Positions 26,671 through 39,969 of a DNA stretch of 64,000 nucleotides are shown one piece after another. The notes beneath the pieces were generated by a model. The model was not told where the DNA came from, ran no database searches, and saw nothing but the letters and a program-made list of their open reading frames with translations. The stretch is from Sipunculus nudus (lineage: Eukaryota > Annelida > Sipuncula > Golfingiida > Sipunculidae), in NCBI GenBank assembly GCA_026874595.1, contig CM049306.1:25969519-26033518 (forward strand), read 5' to 3'. Position 1 is the stretch's first letter. Each line of letters opens with the position of its first letter. Position numbers and translations under genes: made by a program.

Positions 26671-26756
26671 AGGAGGAAGAAGCTAAAGAACTTCTTACCA
26701 AGAAAGAAAGGAACACTCGCATGAAGACCAGGGAGAGGAACAAGAATGTGTCCTAT
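26671..26756 (+). CDS. KDM5: KDM5 exon e5: acidic-then-basic linker before PHD1
   Basis: Completes the Glu codon from e4, then reads EEEAKELLTKKERNTRMKTR followed by ERNKNVSY. Vertebrate KDM5A has a comparable Glu-rich then Lys/Arg-rich run just before PHD1. The acceptor gtggttacag begins only 17 nt after the right terminus of a putative hAT-like element, so the acceptor region is hemmed in by transposon sequence. The donor is TAT|gtaagg, phase 0. Confidence 0.88.
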
Positions 26757-27248
26757 GTAAGGTCATGTTTGGTCATAATTTACAATTGTGTATTTCTTAA
26801 ATGGAAAGGTTAGTGAAAAATGGTGGATCTCTAATTGGTATAAATGATTTGCCAACATAAAACTAATCTGAAATGTAAAACTAAAATATATGGTTTTACA
26901 TTCAATATGATGACTTAATTAGGGACAAGTACAGTATTGGGCTGCTGTTTTTGACTAGAAAATAGCACACATGAGCAGCCACATGACTCTTGTAAAGTTG
27001 TAAGACTCCAGCATAAAGATGCTGGCTACCAGTTACCATTATGTATGTTAAATTGAAACAAAAGGTATATCCTTAAGAAAATATATTTTGTGAAAATGAA
27101 TTTTACAGAGTTTCTAAGGCCTGTACAGACTCTGATAGTCATTTCATAAGTAAGAATATAAGCATTTCATTGTTGTCAACCAGTTATTTAATTTGGTCTT
27201 TTAGAATAGTTAATAGGTCCTCTTAGACTAAAATTATCTTTATTGTGT

Positions 27249-28066
27249 CTGCCAAAACAAAAGTTTTTTGGATACTATGTTTTTGACTGGGTTCCGCCAG
27301 CGCCGCTGTGTTTATTTCCTGAGAACTCCTCTGAAACCCCTGGGCCAATTTTTCCGAAACTTGACCCAATTATCGGGTCACATGTGAACTGGTGTGAATT
27401 TGTGTTGAGCTCTTGACCTTTCCTTTCTGCAGTGCATCCATCTGTGCGTCTGTGTTCACACATTAAACCACATATCTCTGGACTCATTTGACGGATCAGG
27501 CTGAAATTTTGCACCAGTGTAGCTTTTGGGTAGTTTCATATCATACAATAAATTGGTGGCGCCACCTGCAAGCATTTTTGCACAGCTTCCATCTGTTTCT
27601 CTGCCTTGGGTAAAAATATCTCTGCAGTGGTTGGACTTGTTCACCTGAAATTTTGCATGCATATACATCTTATATAGCTTTCTTGATTTTGTGGCAGGTG
27701 GGGCCACCTACATTCACAATTACGCTTCAGACATCCATGCTAATATCTCATGACTTTAGATCTTACATAGCTTTACAGCTCATAGATATTGAGTTGCCCA
27801 CCAAACAACTTTTGTTGCAAGGTGTACATCTGTTTGTCTGCCAAGGGTTAAAATCACTCATATGTCAGTGGTTTGATTTATCCACCTGAAATTTTGCATA
27901 TGTGTACATCTTGGATAGTTTCTCTTTCAAATAACAGGTGGCGCCATGCTTATATGCAACATGTCTCTCTCTGTTTCCCCTTGCCACTCAAGCCATGCCT
28001 CACTTCACCAGTCCTACTCTGATTTTGGCAGATACATATAGTCCCGGGTTGACTACCCTTATTTTT
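27249..28066 (+). mobile_element. Family A element, diverged
   Basis: The 5' end has a decayed hairpin (gtgtctgccaaaacaaaag...ggatactatg), then the shared leader with atcgggtcacatgtgaactg. Half-units at 27555, about 27691 and about 27938. The 3' hairpin is weakened (tagtcccgggttgacta) and the CTAG is lost. It ends about 100 bp before the PHD1 exon. Confidence 0.65.
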
Positions 28067-28164
28067 GTTTGGTGGTGTGGTCAACCACCAGTCATTCTTA
28101 AAGATACCAGGAGCTCTGCCATGTAGATATTTAATGTTAATACACATTGATTGTCTGGTGACAG

Positions 28165-28323
28165 GTTGACCACTACATGTGTAACGCTTGTGGGCGTGGT
28201 GATGGGGAGGAACATATGTTGCTGTGTGATGGCTGTGATGATGCATTCCACATCTACTGCCTCATCCCGCCACTCAATGAAGTGCCACGTGGAGACTGGA
28301 GGTGTCCAAAGTGCCTCGCTAAG
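28165..28323 (+). CDS. KDM5: KDM5 exon e6: PHD1 zinc finger
   Basis: Fifty-three codons encode a complete C4HC3 PHD finger: MCNACG, then [14 protein letters not shown], then WRCPKC. All eight zinc ligands are present. In KDM5 proteins PHD1 reads the unmodified H3 tail and stimulates the neighbouring catalytic core. Acidic residues before the first inner Cys (GEEHMLLC) fit the H3R2/K4me0-reader type. The acceptor is ggtgacag and the donor is AAG|gtaggt, both phase 0. The decayed 3' end of a family A element stops about 100 bp upstream. Confidence 0.97.
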
Positions 28324-29000
28324 GTAGGTATACACATGTAATTCTGAAAAGCTATATGTTTAAATCTTTACTATTTAGGTTACTGAGATATAGAACATAA
28401 ATACACTGAAAAATCCTGATCATGCCCATGCAATGCCCATGCTGTTCATACATTTGTCTGTATTTAGGTTTATATTAGATTTCTGACAAACTCTGATACA
28501 CATTTATAATACAGGAAATGTATTGCTTAGCCTCCTCCCTTAGGGACCTTAAATGTTCAAATTTGTAGCATAGAGCTACCTTCTTCTTTCAGTTCATTCT
28601 GTACACAATATTAATTTCTGTTCATTCATTTAGTAAGGTTTTTGCTTGTGTTTACCCGGTTTGGTATTATCACAGCATCACATCAGTCAGAAATACATTT
28701 GTATTTATAAGGACCTTGATATATCATGAGAGACTGATGTATGAACCCTGTCTGAGCAGTACAGAGTTAAATATGCCCTGAGGTGCATTGCTCTAATAAG
28801 GGACATAAATGCTAGCTATTACACTTGCTGTCACATGATTGTGTGTGCCAAAATAAATTTGCTTAATAAGTATACAGAAGTATGGACACACAAGTCTTAT
28901 GTTCCTTTGTATCCATGTACCTCAAAAATCTAAATATGTGCAAGTGTCCATGCTGACATATACCCATTTCCATTTCAACTTTAAATATATATTACATTTT
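28324..29000. other. Intron after PHD1 exon, unassigned
   Basis: No recognised repeat or exon. It precedes a family D element. Confidence 0.5.
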
Positions 29001-30359
29001 TAGCTCAGCTGACTTTCAGTCATGCTGAGCTATAGCGATCACTCTTTGTCCGTTGTCCGTCTGTCTGTCTGTCCATCTGTCCGTTAACTAGGCACAAATC
29101 GTTACCGCTGGACCTAGAATCTTGTAACTTGACATTCTGAGAGGTCAATAAAAAATCTCCTTGGAAACCAGAAATTAGGTCTCTGTTACCCATATCCTTC
29201 GAGCTATGGGGCCCCAAAGTACCCCCCCAGAATAGTAAAAAATTTCATACAAAAACTTCAATAACTCATTAACTACATCACCCTGGTCGGTGGCCGGTCG
29301 CTGGTCTATACCTCCGTTAAGCGACCGCCTGGTGTAGCGGTAGTGGCACCTGGCATCATAAGACTAAAACGACTGTGCCATTGACCGTCTCTTGAATGTG
29401 CAGGTGGCAATGGTGACCTACTTTCCCCGCGGTGAATTGGACATTAATTCACAATACCCCTCCAGGTGTCAATGGCCTAGGGCCCGCGTGGTTTTAATCT
29501 TTCTCCAAAAGGAAAGTTCCGCGAATATTGCGAGGGAACATGTAAAACGACGCAATTCTTTAATTCTGATGCCTGTGTACCATTATTTTTTAGCACAGCC
29601 TATCTTTGAACACATCATATTTGATTAACGATTGTCTAAAACATCTTTCCGGTAAAGGATCACGTGCTCTATGGGAAATCCCTCATTAATATTCATCGAA
29701 TAGAACTCCCGTTGTATTTCTGACACAGCAGTCGCATTCACTACGCTGCGGTCGTTGACCGGAGTTCATATAACTAGTCTTAGCGATGTGTAAATAACAT
29801 TTGCGCGGATTTAATTTTTAAAAAAAAAGTGAGTCATGAAAGTGAGTTTGTCATAGCCTTAGCGATCAACTGTCATTGCTTATCACACACATTTTGACTT
29901 GACAACAAGTCAGTTCGTGACGACAAACTGACGACCTGTTTCGATAACATCAATAGAATATTCATCAATAAGACAATAGGACTCAATGCTAACTACCATA
30001 GTACTAATATAGAGAGACTGTTTGATAACGTGAGCAGTCACCTGTAATCAAATGATCGATCCCTTCATACCTGCTTTGAAGTTTATTGAGATTTTAATGG
30101 GGTCTGCTTCTAAAACAAAGTGACTCAGTGTGTACTCATGGTACATCATTTATTAGCGGTTTGTGGTTTGTGCAATATAACAAACAGGCTATTCAAAGCT
30201 TTTGATAAAGGCTTGTTTATTAAAGTTATAAAAGGACCAGCATTCTTTGATAATTATTAATAAGATTCCCTTGTTAAGCAGAGCAAAATTGATTGATTGA
30301 TTGAAGTAAATATTGTTGTTAACTTGTAAATATTGTTGTGAATATCTTGATTATCTATA

Positions 30360-30437
<78 letters not shown>

Positions 30438-30753
30438 AGTATGTATTTTTATAATAAATTAATAAATGTTTACGTAGACATATATGCCTTGATATTCTTT
30501 GTTTGCTTCATGCTGAGACTTAGACCACCTGAGACTTAAGACCACCTGTGACTTAAGACCGCTTTTGGTGTGGCACATCAGGTGGTCTTAACTCTCAGGT
30601 GTTACTGTATATAAATACAGACACAATCTTGGCCTGTTGGTTAATCTGTTTGATGCTTCAGTTGAATGGGAATATACTACCATTCAGATGATAAAATTTC
30701 CTTTTGTGAATCTCTTCCCAGTCAGCTCAGCGTCATGACCCATGGGTCACTTA
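29001..30753 (+). mobile_element. Family D-like element, rearranged
   Basis: The 5' hairpin TAGCTCAGCTGAC...TCATGCTGAGCTA leads into a GTCCGTC-rich run. The 3' end has the perfect palindrome GACCCATGGGTC (30737-30748). The middle (29281-30640) is not typical of the family. It includes the (TA)n run and an inverted repeat with 17-bp arms (30532-30548 and 30579-30595), so other insertions are likely. Confidence 0.45.
30362..30435. repeat. (TA)n microsatellite, about 37 repeats
   Basis: Uninterrupted TA dinucleotides in the intron before the JmjC exon. Confidence 0.97.
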
Positions 30754-30910
30754 TTTCTCCATTCCTTCTGTTTAATAATATTTAAAGAATATGATGTAAG
30801 TACTAATGATCTGTAATTTGTTTTCTGTTAATTATTAAGGCCAGATTTGGTATTTGTTTTGTTACTCGATAAAAGATGTAAACCATTTGAAAATTATCGA
30901 TCTTCCATAG

Positions 30911-31531
30911 GAATGTAAGAAGCCCCTGGAAGCTTATGGCTTTGAGCAGGCCAAGAAGCAGTATTCCTTGCAGAGCTTTGGAGAGATGGCAGATCAGTTC
31001 AAGTCTGACTACTTCAACATGCCAGTCCACATGGTCCCCTGCTCCACAGTGGAGAAGGAGTTCTGGAGACTTGTCAATTGTATAGAGGAAGATGTAATGG
31101 TCGAGTATGGGGCTGACATTCATGCTATGGAAAGTGGCAGTGGTTTTCCAGTAGAAGAAACAAAACATCAGTTCCCGGGAGATGAAAGTTACGTGGACTC
31201 TGGCTGGAACCTGAACAACCTTCCGATACATGACAAATCTGTGCTGAAATATATCAATGCAGACATCTCTGGTATGAAGATACCGTGGTGTTATGTGGGT
31301 ATGTGCTTCAGCAGTTTCTGTTGGCATATTGAGGACCATTGGAGTTACTCCATTAATTATATGCACTGGGGGGAGCCAAAGACCTGGTATGGCGTGCCAG
31401 GCTCCAAGGCAGAGCTCCTAGAAGAATGCATGAAGAAGAATGCTCCAGAACTGTTTGAACAGGCCCCTGACCTGCTTCATCAACTCACTACCATCATCAA
31501 CCCTAACATACTGATGGCATATGGTGTGCCG
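30911..31531 (+). CDS. KDM5: KDM5 exon e7: JmjC catalytic core, first part
   Basis: The largest exon (207 codons) opens with [14 protein letters not shown] and covers most of the catalytic domain. The Fe(II) ligands His and Glu are in FCWHIEDHW (fragment residues 377 and 379; codons at 31325 and 31331). The 2-oxoglutarate-binding Lys is in HWGEPKTW (residue 395), and the active-site Asn is in SINYMHW (residue 387). The family hallmark [12 protein letters not shown] and the GWNLNN segment are intact. No inactivating change is visible. The acceptor is cttccatag and the donor CCG|gtaata, phase 0. Confidence 0.98.
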
Positions 31532-33131
<1,600 letters not shown>

Positions 33132-33246
33132 GGTACAATGGAAGCTGAGAGAGAAGCATTTGAGTTATTGCCGGATGATGAGAGACAGTGTGACTACTGC
33201 AAAACCACATGTTTCTTGAGTGCTGTTACCTGCCCTTGTTGTCCAA
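33132..33246 (+). CDS. KDM5: KDM5 exon e9: start of C5HC2 zinc finger
   Basis: Encodes [20 protein letters not shown] and then the first zinc ligands in [18 protein letters not shown]. The motif [11 protein letters not shown] is nearly invariant in KDM5. The acceptor tgtttcttgaag has a weak pyrimidine tract, but phase and alignment fix the start. The donor is CCAA|gtgagt. The last codon (Asn) is shared with e10. Confidence 0.94.
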
Positions 33247-33843
33247 GTGAGTCTTTGATCTTGCCATATCTCATTTCTTTTGTTTTTAAGAATTCACCAT
33301 CAAATTATGAAAGTAGGTGTATGGGTTAGGCTTATGGCTTATTGTTTATATATATCCTGTTGAATGAGTCTGAAGATATTGCTCAAATGAATATTGATCT
33401 ATTATCACTACGACTGTACTACAGAAGCATTATGGCTTTCACTTGTTATATATGCGCAGAACTTGATCACATCAAAAAGGCCAAGGTTCCTTGTTTAAAC
33501 TCAAACACTAAGATTTCAGTAATGCCATTGGCGAGATAAAAGTGGATACATGCAGCTCCAAAGTCAATTAATTTTGCCATCAAGCAATTTCCATTGAAAC
33601 TCACTGTATTGTTTGCTTGCATGTTGTACCTGACCCTCTGCCTGACACAGCTCGCAGGATTTTGCTCAAAAGATTAGTGAACAGTCAGTGATATTCATTA
33701 TGGATATTTTAAGGTAGCTGTACAATGATTAAAGAGAATGTGTATAGTGAATCTTAAGATAAGGCTGCATAAATTCATGAACAGTATTTATGTGTTCATG
33801 TTATGTATTCATTATTAATGTTTGTGCTGTTCCTGCTTTGTAG
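33247..33843. other. Intron splitting the C5HC2 finger
   Basis: Nothing recognised beyond unremarkable AT-rich sequence. Confidence 0.6.
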
Positions 33844-34035
33844 ACCGTCTGGTGTGTATACACCATGTTGATGAGTTATGTGAGTGTCACCCATCACGTC
33901 ACTGTCTGAGGTATCGCTACACCCTGGATGAACTTCCAGCCATGCTGCATCGCCTTAAGGTACGAGCTGAAGCCTTCGACAACTGGGCATTCAAAGTCAG
34001 AACTGCTCTGGAAGCAACAGGAGATCAAAAACTGG
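33844..34035 (+). CDS. KDM5: KDM5 exon e10: rest of C5HC2 zinc finger and start of PLU-1 region
   Basis: Continues with NRLVCIHHVDELCECHP, supplying the remaining Cys/His ligands, then the conserved LRYRYTLDELPAMLHRLKVR segment that opens the PLU-1-like helical region. The C5HC2 finger packs against the JmjC core in KDM5 structures. The acceptor is gctttgtag and the donor CTGG|gtaggt; the exon ends in phase 1. Confidence 0.95.
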
Positions 34036-34265
34036 GTAGGTTCAGGTTAAATCATCTAATTATAAAGAGGAAACAGGTTAAATCTGAAACACATTACTGT
34101 GTAAGTTTCAATAGAGAAATTCTCTACATTACTATTGAAAGGGAATAGTTCTTTCAAAGTAATAGGTTTGAAAGATGTTTCATGTTTTTCATGTCAGCTT
34201 TGTTCTATGGAGATTTCCATCATATATCTGTGATTTGCATGTGCTACAGCACAAAAGGAAATTGC

Positions 34266-34268
<3 letters not shown>

Positions 34269-34318
<50 letters not shown>
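34269..34318. repeat. (TA)n microsatellite, about 25 repeats
   Basis: Pure TA run ending about 40 bp before the acceptor of exon e11, where branch point and pyrimidine tract would normally lie. Confidence 0.95.
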
Positions 34319-34319
<1 letters not shown>

Positions 34320-34358
34320 TTATGATATTATGCATTATTGTTTGTTTTGTCATTACAG

Positions 34359-34509
34359 AATTGCAAGACTTGAAGGAGTTGATCACAGATGCTGAAGAGA
34401 AGAAATTCCCAGACTCCCCCTTGCTGCAGACCCTGAATTCTGCTATTTCTGAAGCAGAGAAATGTGGCAGTGTAGCAAACCAGCTGGTGTCAAAGAAAGT
34501 GAGAACCAG
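34359..34509 (+). CDS. KDM5: KDM5 exon e11: PLU-1-like region
   Basis: Encodes ELQDLKELITDAEEKKFPDS and the following helix to KCGSVANQLVSKKVRTR, equivalent to the DAEDRKYPENDLF...CASVAQLLLSKK stretch of vertebrate KDM5. The acceptor is gtcattacag, preceded about 40 bp upstream by a (TA)n run of roughly 25 repeats inside a 323-bp intron. The donor is ACCAG|gtgagg; an Arg codon is shared with e12. Confidence 0.93.
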
Positions 34510-35371
34510 GTGAGGCTCATTCAGCTGCCCAGAATGTTCCAAAATCTGACCATGCTAAGTTGGCCAGCCTGCATTTGTTTGCCAGCACAATCTTTCAGCA
34601 TACTAATAAATAATATGGTACAGAGAAAATGTATCATAAGACCACCCAAGGGAGACTGGTGAAAGTGTTCTTAATTCACAGGTGGTCTTATTAGACAGGT
34701 CAGTTATAACCAATGTGAATGTTTTTAGTTTGCCCAAGGATGGTCATAACAGACAGATGGTCATTCAGACAGGTTTCACTTAACTTTCATATCCTGCAAA
34801 ATAGGTTTGAAATTGCATATATTTTATTGGTGCCAGTGAATCTGATGATTAGCTCGCATTACTACATGGCTTCATACATCTAATATCATATGACACCAGT
34901 TTTAAAACTTCTTATCCAAGTATGTGAGATGGGTGATATATATTTAAAGATAAATTGTTTCACAATGATTGAGTTGCAGCAACTGCTCATTTACTATATT
35001 GGTTAATCATCAAAAGAAAAGAAAAAATAAAAACTTTCATACATAGCTGTCTGACAATATAAGGTAGCTATATAACATGGGAGTATTCCCTCACCACTTA
35101 AACTTATGGAAATGATAGTCTCTGGGCTTTGCAATGCTTGGCTTTCTCAGCTTCTTGGAAACATGTTCATCTGAACCTGACTTTTAAACATTTTCTCAGT
35201 CTTGTTACTGTTCACAGAGTGCATGAATATTCAGTGTTTAAAGTTTGCTTATGTATTTGGCCCCAAGTACCAGGGAGTGACTTTGGATCCTAAGCCCAAA
35301 GCTGCCTGTTAGCCATATACATGCCATTAAAGAGCATGTTACTGAAGAGCTTGGCTTGCTTTCTGTTTCAG
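34510..35371. other. Intron e11-e12, mostly unassigned
   Basis: Contains caggtggtcttattagacagg near 34680, similar in wording to an inverted repeat near 30579. Nothing else recognised. Confidence 0.5.
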
Positions 35372-35636
35372 GATCCGTCAGTCTGGAGATAGCAAGTACG
35401 TGGCTAAGTTAAGTCTGGATGAGCTGCAGTGTTTCAGTGACCAGGTGAACAACCTGCCCTGTCGTATCCGCGAGGCTTCACTCATCACTGACCTGCTGCA
35501 GAAGGTTTCAGATTTTCAGGATGAGGCTCGAGAGGCCCTGGAGGAAGCAACCCCAGACTCTGAGAAGCTGGAGAAACTGGTGGAGTTTGGTCTTAACCTG
35601 GATGTTGATCTCCCAGAAATCCCTAAACTGAAACTG
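35372..35636 (+). CDS. KDM5: KDM5 exon e12: PLU-1-like helical region
   Basis: Eighty-eight full codons follow the shared Arg. The KLSLDELQCFSDQVNNLPC segment matches the TVNELRQFVTQLYALPC helix of KDM5B, and the exon ends at DVDLPEIPKLKL. The region is rich in Leu and Glu and is predicted to be helical. The acceptor is ctgtttcag and the donor CTG|gtaagt, phase 0. Confidence 0.94.
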
Positions 35637-36056
35637 GTAAGTTATACGGACACACTCAAAATTTTGACATGTTTCTGATATTTCTTAGAAAATTGTTCAT
35701 ATCATGTGCTCCTATCTTTTTGGAATGGCTGTCTCTGGTCTATTAATAATTCAACATATAATATTTGTTTAATATCATAAAAATTAAATTGATTTTGATA
35801 TGATTACATTTTTAGAAAAGAATATGCCATATGTAGATTTTGTGCAATATTCATGAGGAGGTTAGCTGAAGTTGAAAGTACTTAAAATGTTATTTTATAG
35901 TTATATTGACTTCCATAAAATTCTACAAAAATATATTCTGCAGATAGACACTGCATCTGGTGAGGTGCAGTTTAATGAAATGTAAATTCTGTTTATTTTT
36001 TTCATAAAAACAATTTAAATTTATATGACTACAGGTCTGTTGCTGTTGTGTTACAG

Positions 36057-36265
36057 GTTTTACAGCAGGCCCGGTGGTTGGATGAAGTGAACAGCACACT
36101 GGCAGAGCCTGGGTCGTTGACCCTTGAGATGATGAGGAAGCTGATAGAGGCTGGAGTCAGCCTGTCACCTCACACAGCTTGCGAGAAAGCCATGGCAGAG
36201 TTGCAGGAGCTGCTGACCCTGAGTGAACGCTGGGAAGAAAAAGCCAGAGTGTGCTTACAGGCAAG
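36057..36265 (+). CDS. KDM5: KDM5 exon e13: PLU-1-like helical region
   Basis: Begins [15 protein letters not shown], matching LEQARWLEEVQQA of KDM5B, then [18 protein letters not shown] and [21 protein letters not shown]. These are among the best conserved helices of the PLU-1 region. The acceptor is ttgtgttacag and the donor GCAAG|gtgggt. An Arg codon is split with e14, which lies beyond a retroelement-filled intron. Confidence 0.95.
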
Positions 36266-36385
36266 GTGGGTACAGGCATACTGGCCATAATGATATCTCA
36301 TTTTATGATCATTAATTATGATATTAATCCTTAATCAGTGAGGAAGAGTGTGAATTTATTTGTACCTGATGACTGAGTAGAAGTA

Positions 36386-36771
36386 ATACATTACCAAACC
36401 AGTTATAGAGAATATGTGGTTAAATGTATTCATGGAAAATGTCTTGATAGGATGCAAATGAAAAAGAGGAAACTGGCCTTTTCATGGTGGTACATCCCAT
36501 ATTGCTGTAATATGAACCCTATTAAAAATTTAAATAAAAATAAGTAAATTAAGTGATTTAGTATGGAAAAATTCCAACAGGAGGGAAGCATGAAAGTGCT
36601 CCTTTGGAGTTTAATAGACATTTTCTGATCTGTCAACTTGTATCTTCATCATCTTAAAAATTCTCATCTCATCATCTCTCCACACTCTACACATACTACT
36701 GTAAACGATGCAGGTTAAATCAATACATACTTGTACGAAGGTGATTACACCTGCTCCAGTGGATAACATGG
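36386..36771. repeat. Left copy of about 390-bp direct repeat flanking a DIRS-like retroelement
   Basis: Matches 39342-39735 in the same orientation at roughly 90 percent by eye, from tacattaccaaaccagttat to acacctgctccagtgga. Small indels separate the copies. Confidence 0.85.
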
Positions 36772-39341
36772 CAGTACTTTCTGAACGAAATCTGGACTGG
36801 GCGGAGGCAAAGGCAGTCGTAGGGCATTAAAGTCGAGGCCCAGTTGAGATTGCCTTGAACCTTGGAAGCCAGGCTGGTACGGAAAAGAGATAGGGTGCCT
36901 AAGATTTTGTTGGCCATCTCTAGTGGTAAGGACACTCGACCCTTTGCAAGGTTGATACTGTCTGACTAGGCGAAAGATGAGACTTCTCTAAATTGACCTT
37001 GAAGCGAAGAGCCTGGACCGTCTCCAGGACAATTGCACCCTGACGGAGGAGGACCAACTGCAGCTGGTGGTGAATCAGTCAGTCATCTAGATATGGTATT
37101 ACTGAAATGCCTAGTGAGTGTAGGAGTATCGCTGTATCTCTGATCTGTGAAAAGATCCACAGAGCCAGGCTTAGTCCTAAGGGGAGGGCCTGAAATTGAT
37201 ACACCCGCCCCTGATACACAAAATGGAGATAGGGTTGACTGGCAGGGTGTATCAGCTTGATGAAGTAGGCGTCCTCGAGGTCTAGCATAATAGCCCAATC
37301 CTGATGGCGAACAGTTCTGAGTACCAACTGTACATTGTGCATGTGGAAAGAAGGTTAATAACCTTCTTGTTTAGAGCTTTCAGGTCTGTGATTGGTCACC
37401 TGACAAGGAAAAGGTGCAACTAGAACCCCAGAGTCGTTGAGGACTGTTCTGCTCGAGATATGGCTCTTTGATAAACCTCCTTTAAGTGTCCTCCCAAGAG
37501 GGTCATATTGTAAATGGTTTCGCGTAGAGCTCCTGGAGCTCTGATGGTAGTAACCGCAGATGAACCGACTTGAGTTGTTTGAGCTATGTGTGTCTATGCA
37601 ATAATATCACTTTCTCTGTAATTCACCATATCGTTAGATTTAATTCCTGAAGATTAGAAATTAAGCATCGACTAACATATGCGACCGTTTCTGGCGTCTG
37701 GTCATACATCAGAAGATTAGTCAGGGCCATTGAATCATTAATGATCTCTGCTGCTTGTCTACTGAATGTCTCCAAATTTGCTATGGAGGCATCTGAAGTC
37801 ACGACGTTTTGATTAACAAAGGGCAGACCATCCTTGAATCGCTGATCAGCCCCTCTATCAGGTTGCATCACTGTGGAAGGCACAGACTTAAGCGGTGGAT
37901 GTGGTGTGAGTTTTGGCAGAGCGGTTTGTTTGAAATGTTTCAGCCATGCTTTTGGAGGAAACAACTCTTTACCTGTTGTCTGAGAGTTATCTCCTTGCAA
38001 AACCTGTGATTGGAACTTTGAGAAGGCCTCCATAGGCTCTCCAGATTCCATGCAGGTCCATCTAATTTAGTACTGAAGCTCCAAAGGGAAGGAACAGCCC
38101 AGCATGAGCTCTGGAGGTCTTCAGAAGCTAAGTTTACCTCTGAAATTGTGGAGGATTGCTGACAAATGCTGGGTCAGTCGCCATAAACCGGGCTGACTGG
38201 TCCAGCAACTTAGCCTTAGTTTGGTCCCACAGTAACCTTTGCCCCTTTGTGCGGCCCAAAAGTCTGACTCCCTGTCTTGATCCTCCTCTGATGGAGGATC
38301 CTGACCCTCTAATTCCGACGTCTGGAGGGATTCTGTGACTGAATCCATAAGAATCGCTCCAGAACGATTGCCAGACCCTTCCTACAGACATATGGCGTGT
38401 GGATGCTCCGTATGATGCCCTGATTGATGCTCTAGGGAGCTGTGATTTCTGGTGAACCCAGACAAGGGTTCCACTAAGTTCGATACTCCAGACTCTTAGA
38501 GCTGAACTGAATAACCCGGAGCTGCGTGATTCCTGGAGAGTCCATGAACTCCTACGGCCGTAGGGAGTGCTCTTTCTGCAGCATCAGCACCAGAGCGACC
38601 AGCAGCAGACACCTGTGGGAGTTCCCTGGCGTAGGGTCCGAAGACCCCGGTGGAACTCAGCCTAGACTGAGAGATGGACCTATTAACTGAACCTGCTACT
38701 TCTGAACATGGATGCTGATCAGTTAAGGCCAAAGGCTTTGTGTCCTATCCACAGTGTCAGACCCATCTGTGGGGTGACAAGTGGCAAGACTCAGAAGAGT
38801 CTACTAGGTTGTAAGACTTTCCGTGATATCCTAGGACAGACAGTTGATTGAGTTTGGCTGAGGGTTGACGTAATTATCCGCAGCAAGGAATTTCAGATTC
38901 ATCTTGCTAGTTTGAGGATGGGATTGAAGAACTGAGTTCGGCCCACACAACATACCGTCTGTTTAATTAACTCTACTAGTCTAGGATATGCCAGACAGTC
39001 TAATGCTACAGATGGAGGTTCTGACCGAGTGGACACGGATGGTTGAGTGGCAATCACCACTGGCGTTAATTTAGGTATAACCTGGGGCGGATGCTAACCT
39101 CTGAGATGGGTGCCAGTATCAGAAGGCCACAACAAACTGAGGACTTCAGAGGCAGGTACAGGAGAATCTGATTGCCTAAGAGAAACGTCCACACATTTGG
39201 CTTTTTGTGTTCGCCAACGAACTATTACGGTGTCGTGGAAAACCGAGAGGAATAAGGTTAAGCACCATGCATTCTTGGAATAATGTAAGTCCACGTATTG
39301 AAACCAGTTATAGAGAATTTGTAGTTAAATTTATTCATGGA
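36772..39341 (-). mobile_element. DIRS-like retroelement, degenerate, minus strand
   Basis: On the minus strand, 37079-37342 encodes reverse transcriptase motifs of the DIRS type: LDLEDAYF, SQPYLHFVYQGRVYQFQALP and the catalytic YLDD at its end, followed by a stop in place of the usual Trp. Upstream frames (37623-38051 and 38121-38391) look like the Gag-like region of such elements. Several stops break the reverse transcriptase continuation. No tyrosine recombinase or complete RNase H was seen, so it is a dead or truncated copy. It lies antisense to KDM5 in the e13-e14 intron. Confidence 0.75.
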
Positions 39342-39735
39342 AATACATTACCAAACCAGTTATAGAGAATATGTGGTTAAATGTATTCATGGAAAATGTC
39401 TTGATAGGGTAAAAATGAAAAAAAAGGAAGCTGGCCTTTTCATGTTGTACATCCAATATTGCTGTAATATGAACCCTATTAAACATTTAAATAAAAATAA
39501 GTAAATTTAGTGATTTAGTATGGCAAAATTCCAACAGGAGGGAAGCATGAAAGTGCTCTTTTTGAGTTTTGTAGATCTATCAACTTTTGTAATCTATCAA
39601 CTTGTATCTTCATCATGTTGAAAATTCTTATCTCATCATCTCTCCACACTCTACACAATTTACCGTTAACAATGCAGGTTAATTCAATACATACTTGAAC
39701 AAAGGTATTTACACCTGCTCCTGTGGAAAACATGG
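39342..39735. repeat. Right copy of about 390-bp direct repeat flanking a DIRS-like retroelement
   Basis: Second copy of the block at 36386-36771. A further short partial copy (gaaaccagttatagagaatt) precedes it at about 39300. Confidence 0.85.
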
Positions 39736-39830
39736 GCACACCTTGGTTTAACTAGAACATTTTACCACAGTTAAAACTTAAATAGGTATCAATGATAATG
39801 TGGTAAAAGTCTGACATTTGTTTTCCACAG

Positions 39831-39969
39831 GCCACGCCATGTCCTGGCAACACTGGAGTCCATTGTAACTGAAGCTAAGACCATACCTGCGTACTTGCCA
39901 AATGTGTGTGCTTTGAAGGAGGCCCTCAGGAAGGCAAAGGAGTGGACAAGTAAAGTGGAGGGCATTCAG
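39831..39969 (+). CDS. KDM5: KDM5 exon e14: PLU-1-like helical region
   Basis: Completes the split Arg as [20 protein letters not shown] followed by [19 protein letters not shown], equivalent to ARPRHSL...IPAYLPNGAALKDSVQRARDW in KDM5B. The acceptor is ttttccacag and the donor CAG|gtagga, phase 0. It is a single 139-bp exon between a DIRS-like insertion and a nested transposon complex of about 8 kb. Confidence 0.95.

Noticed and set aside
29326-29370. tRNA-like A-box wording (ggtgtagcggtagtggc)
   Set aside because: No matching B box, acceptor stem or anticodon arm could be drawn, so neither tRNA nor SINE is supported.
30803-31366. 187-residue open frame on the minus strand
   Set aside because: It is the antisense shadow of the JmjC exon, which is firmly identified on the + strand.
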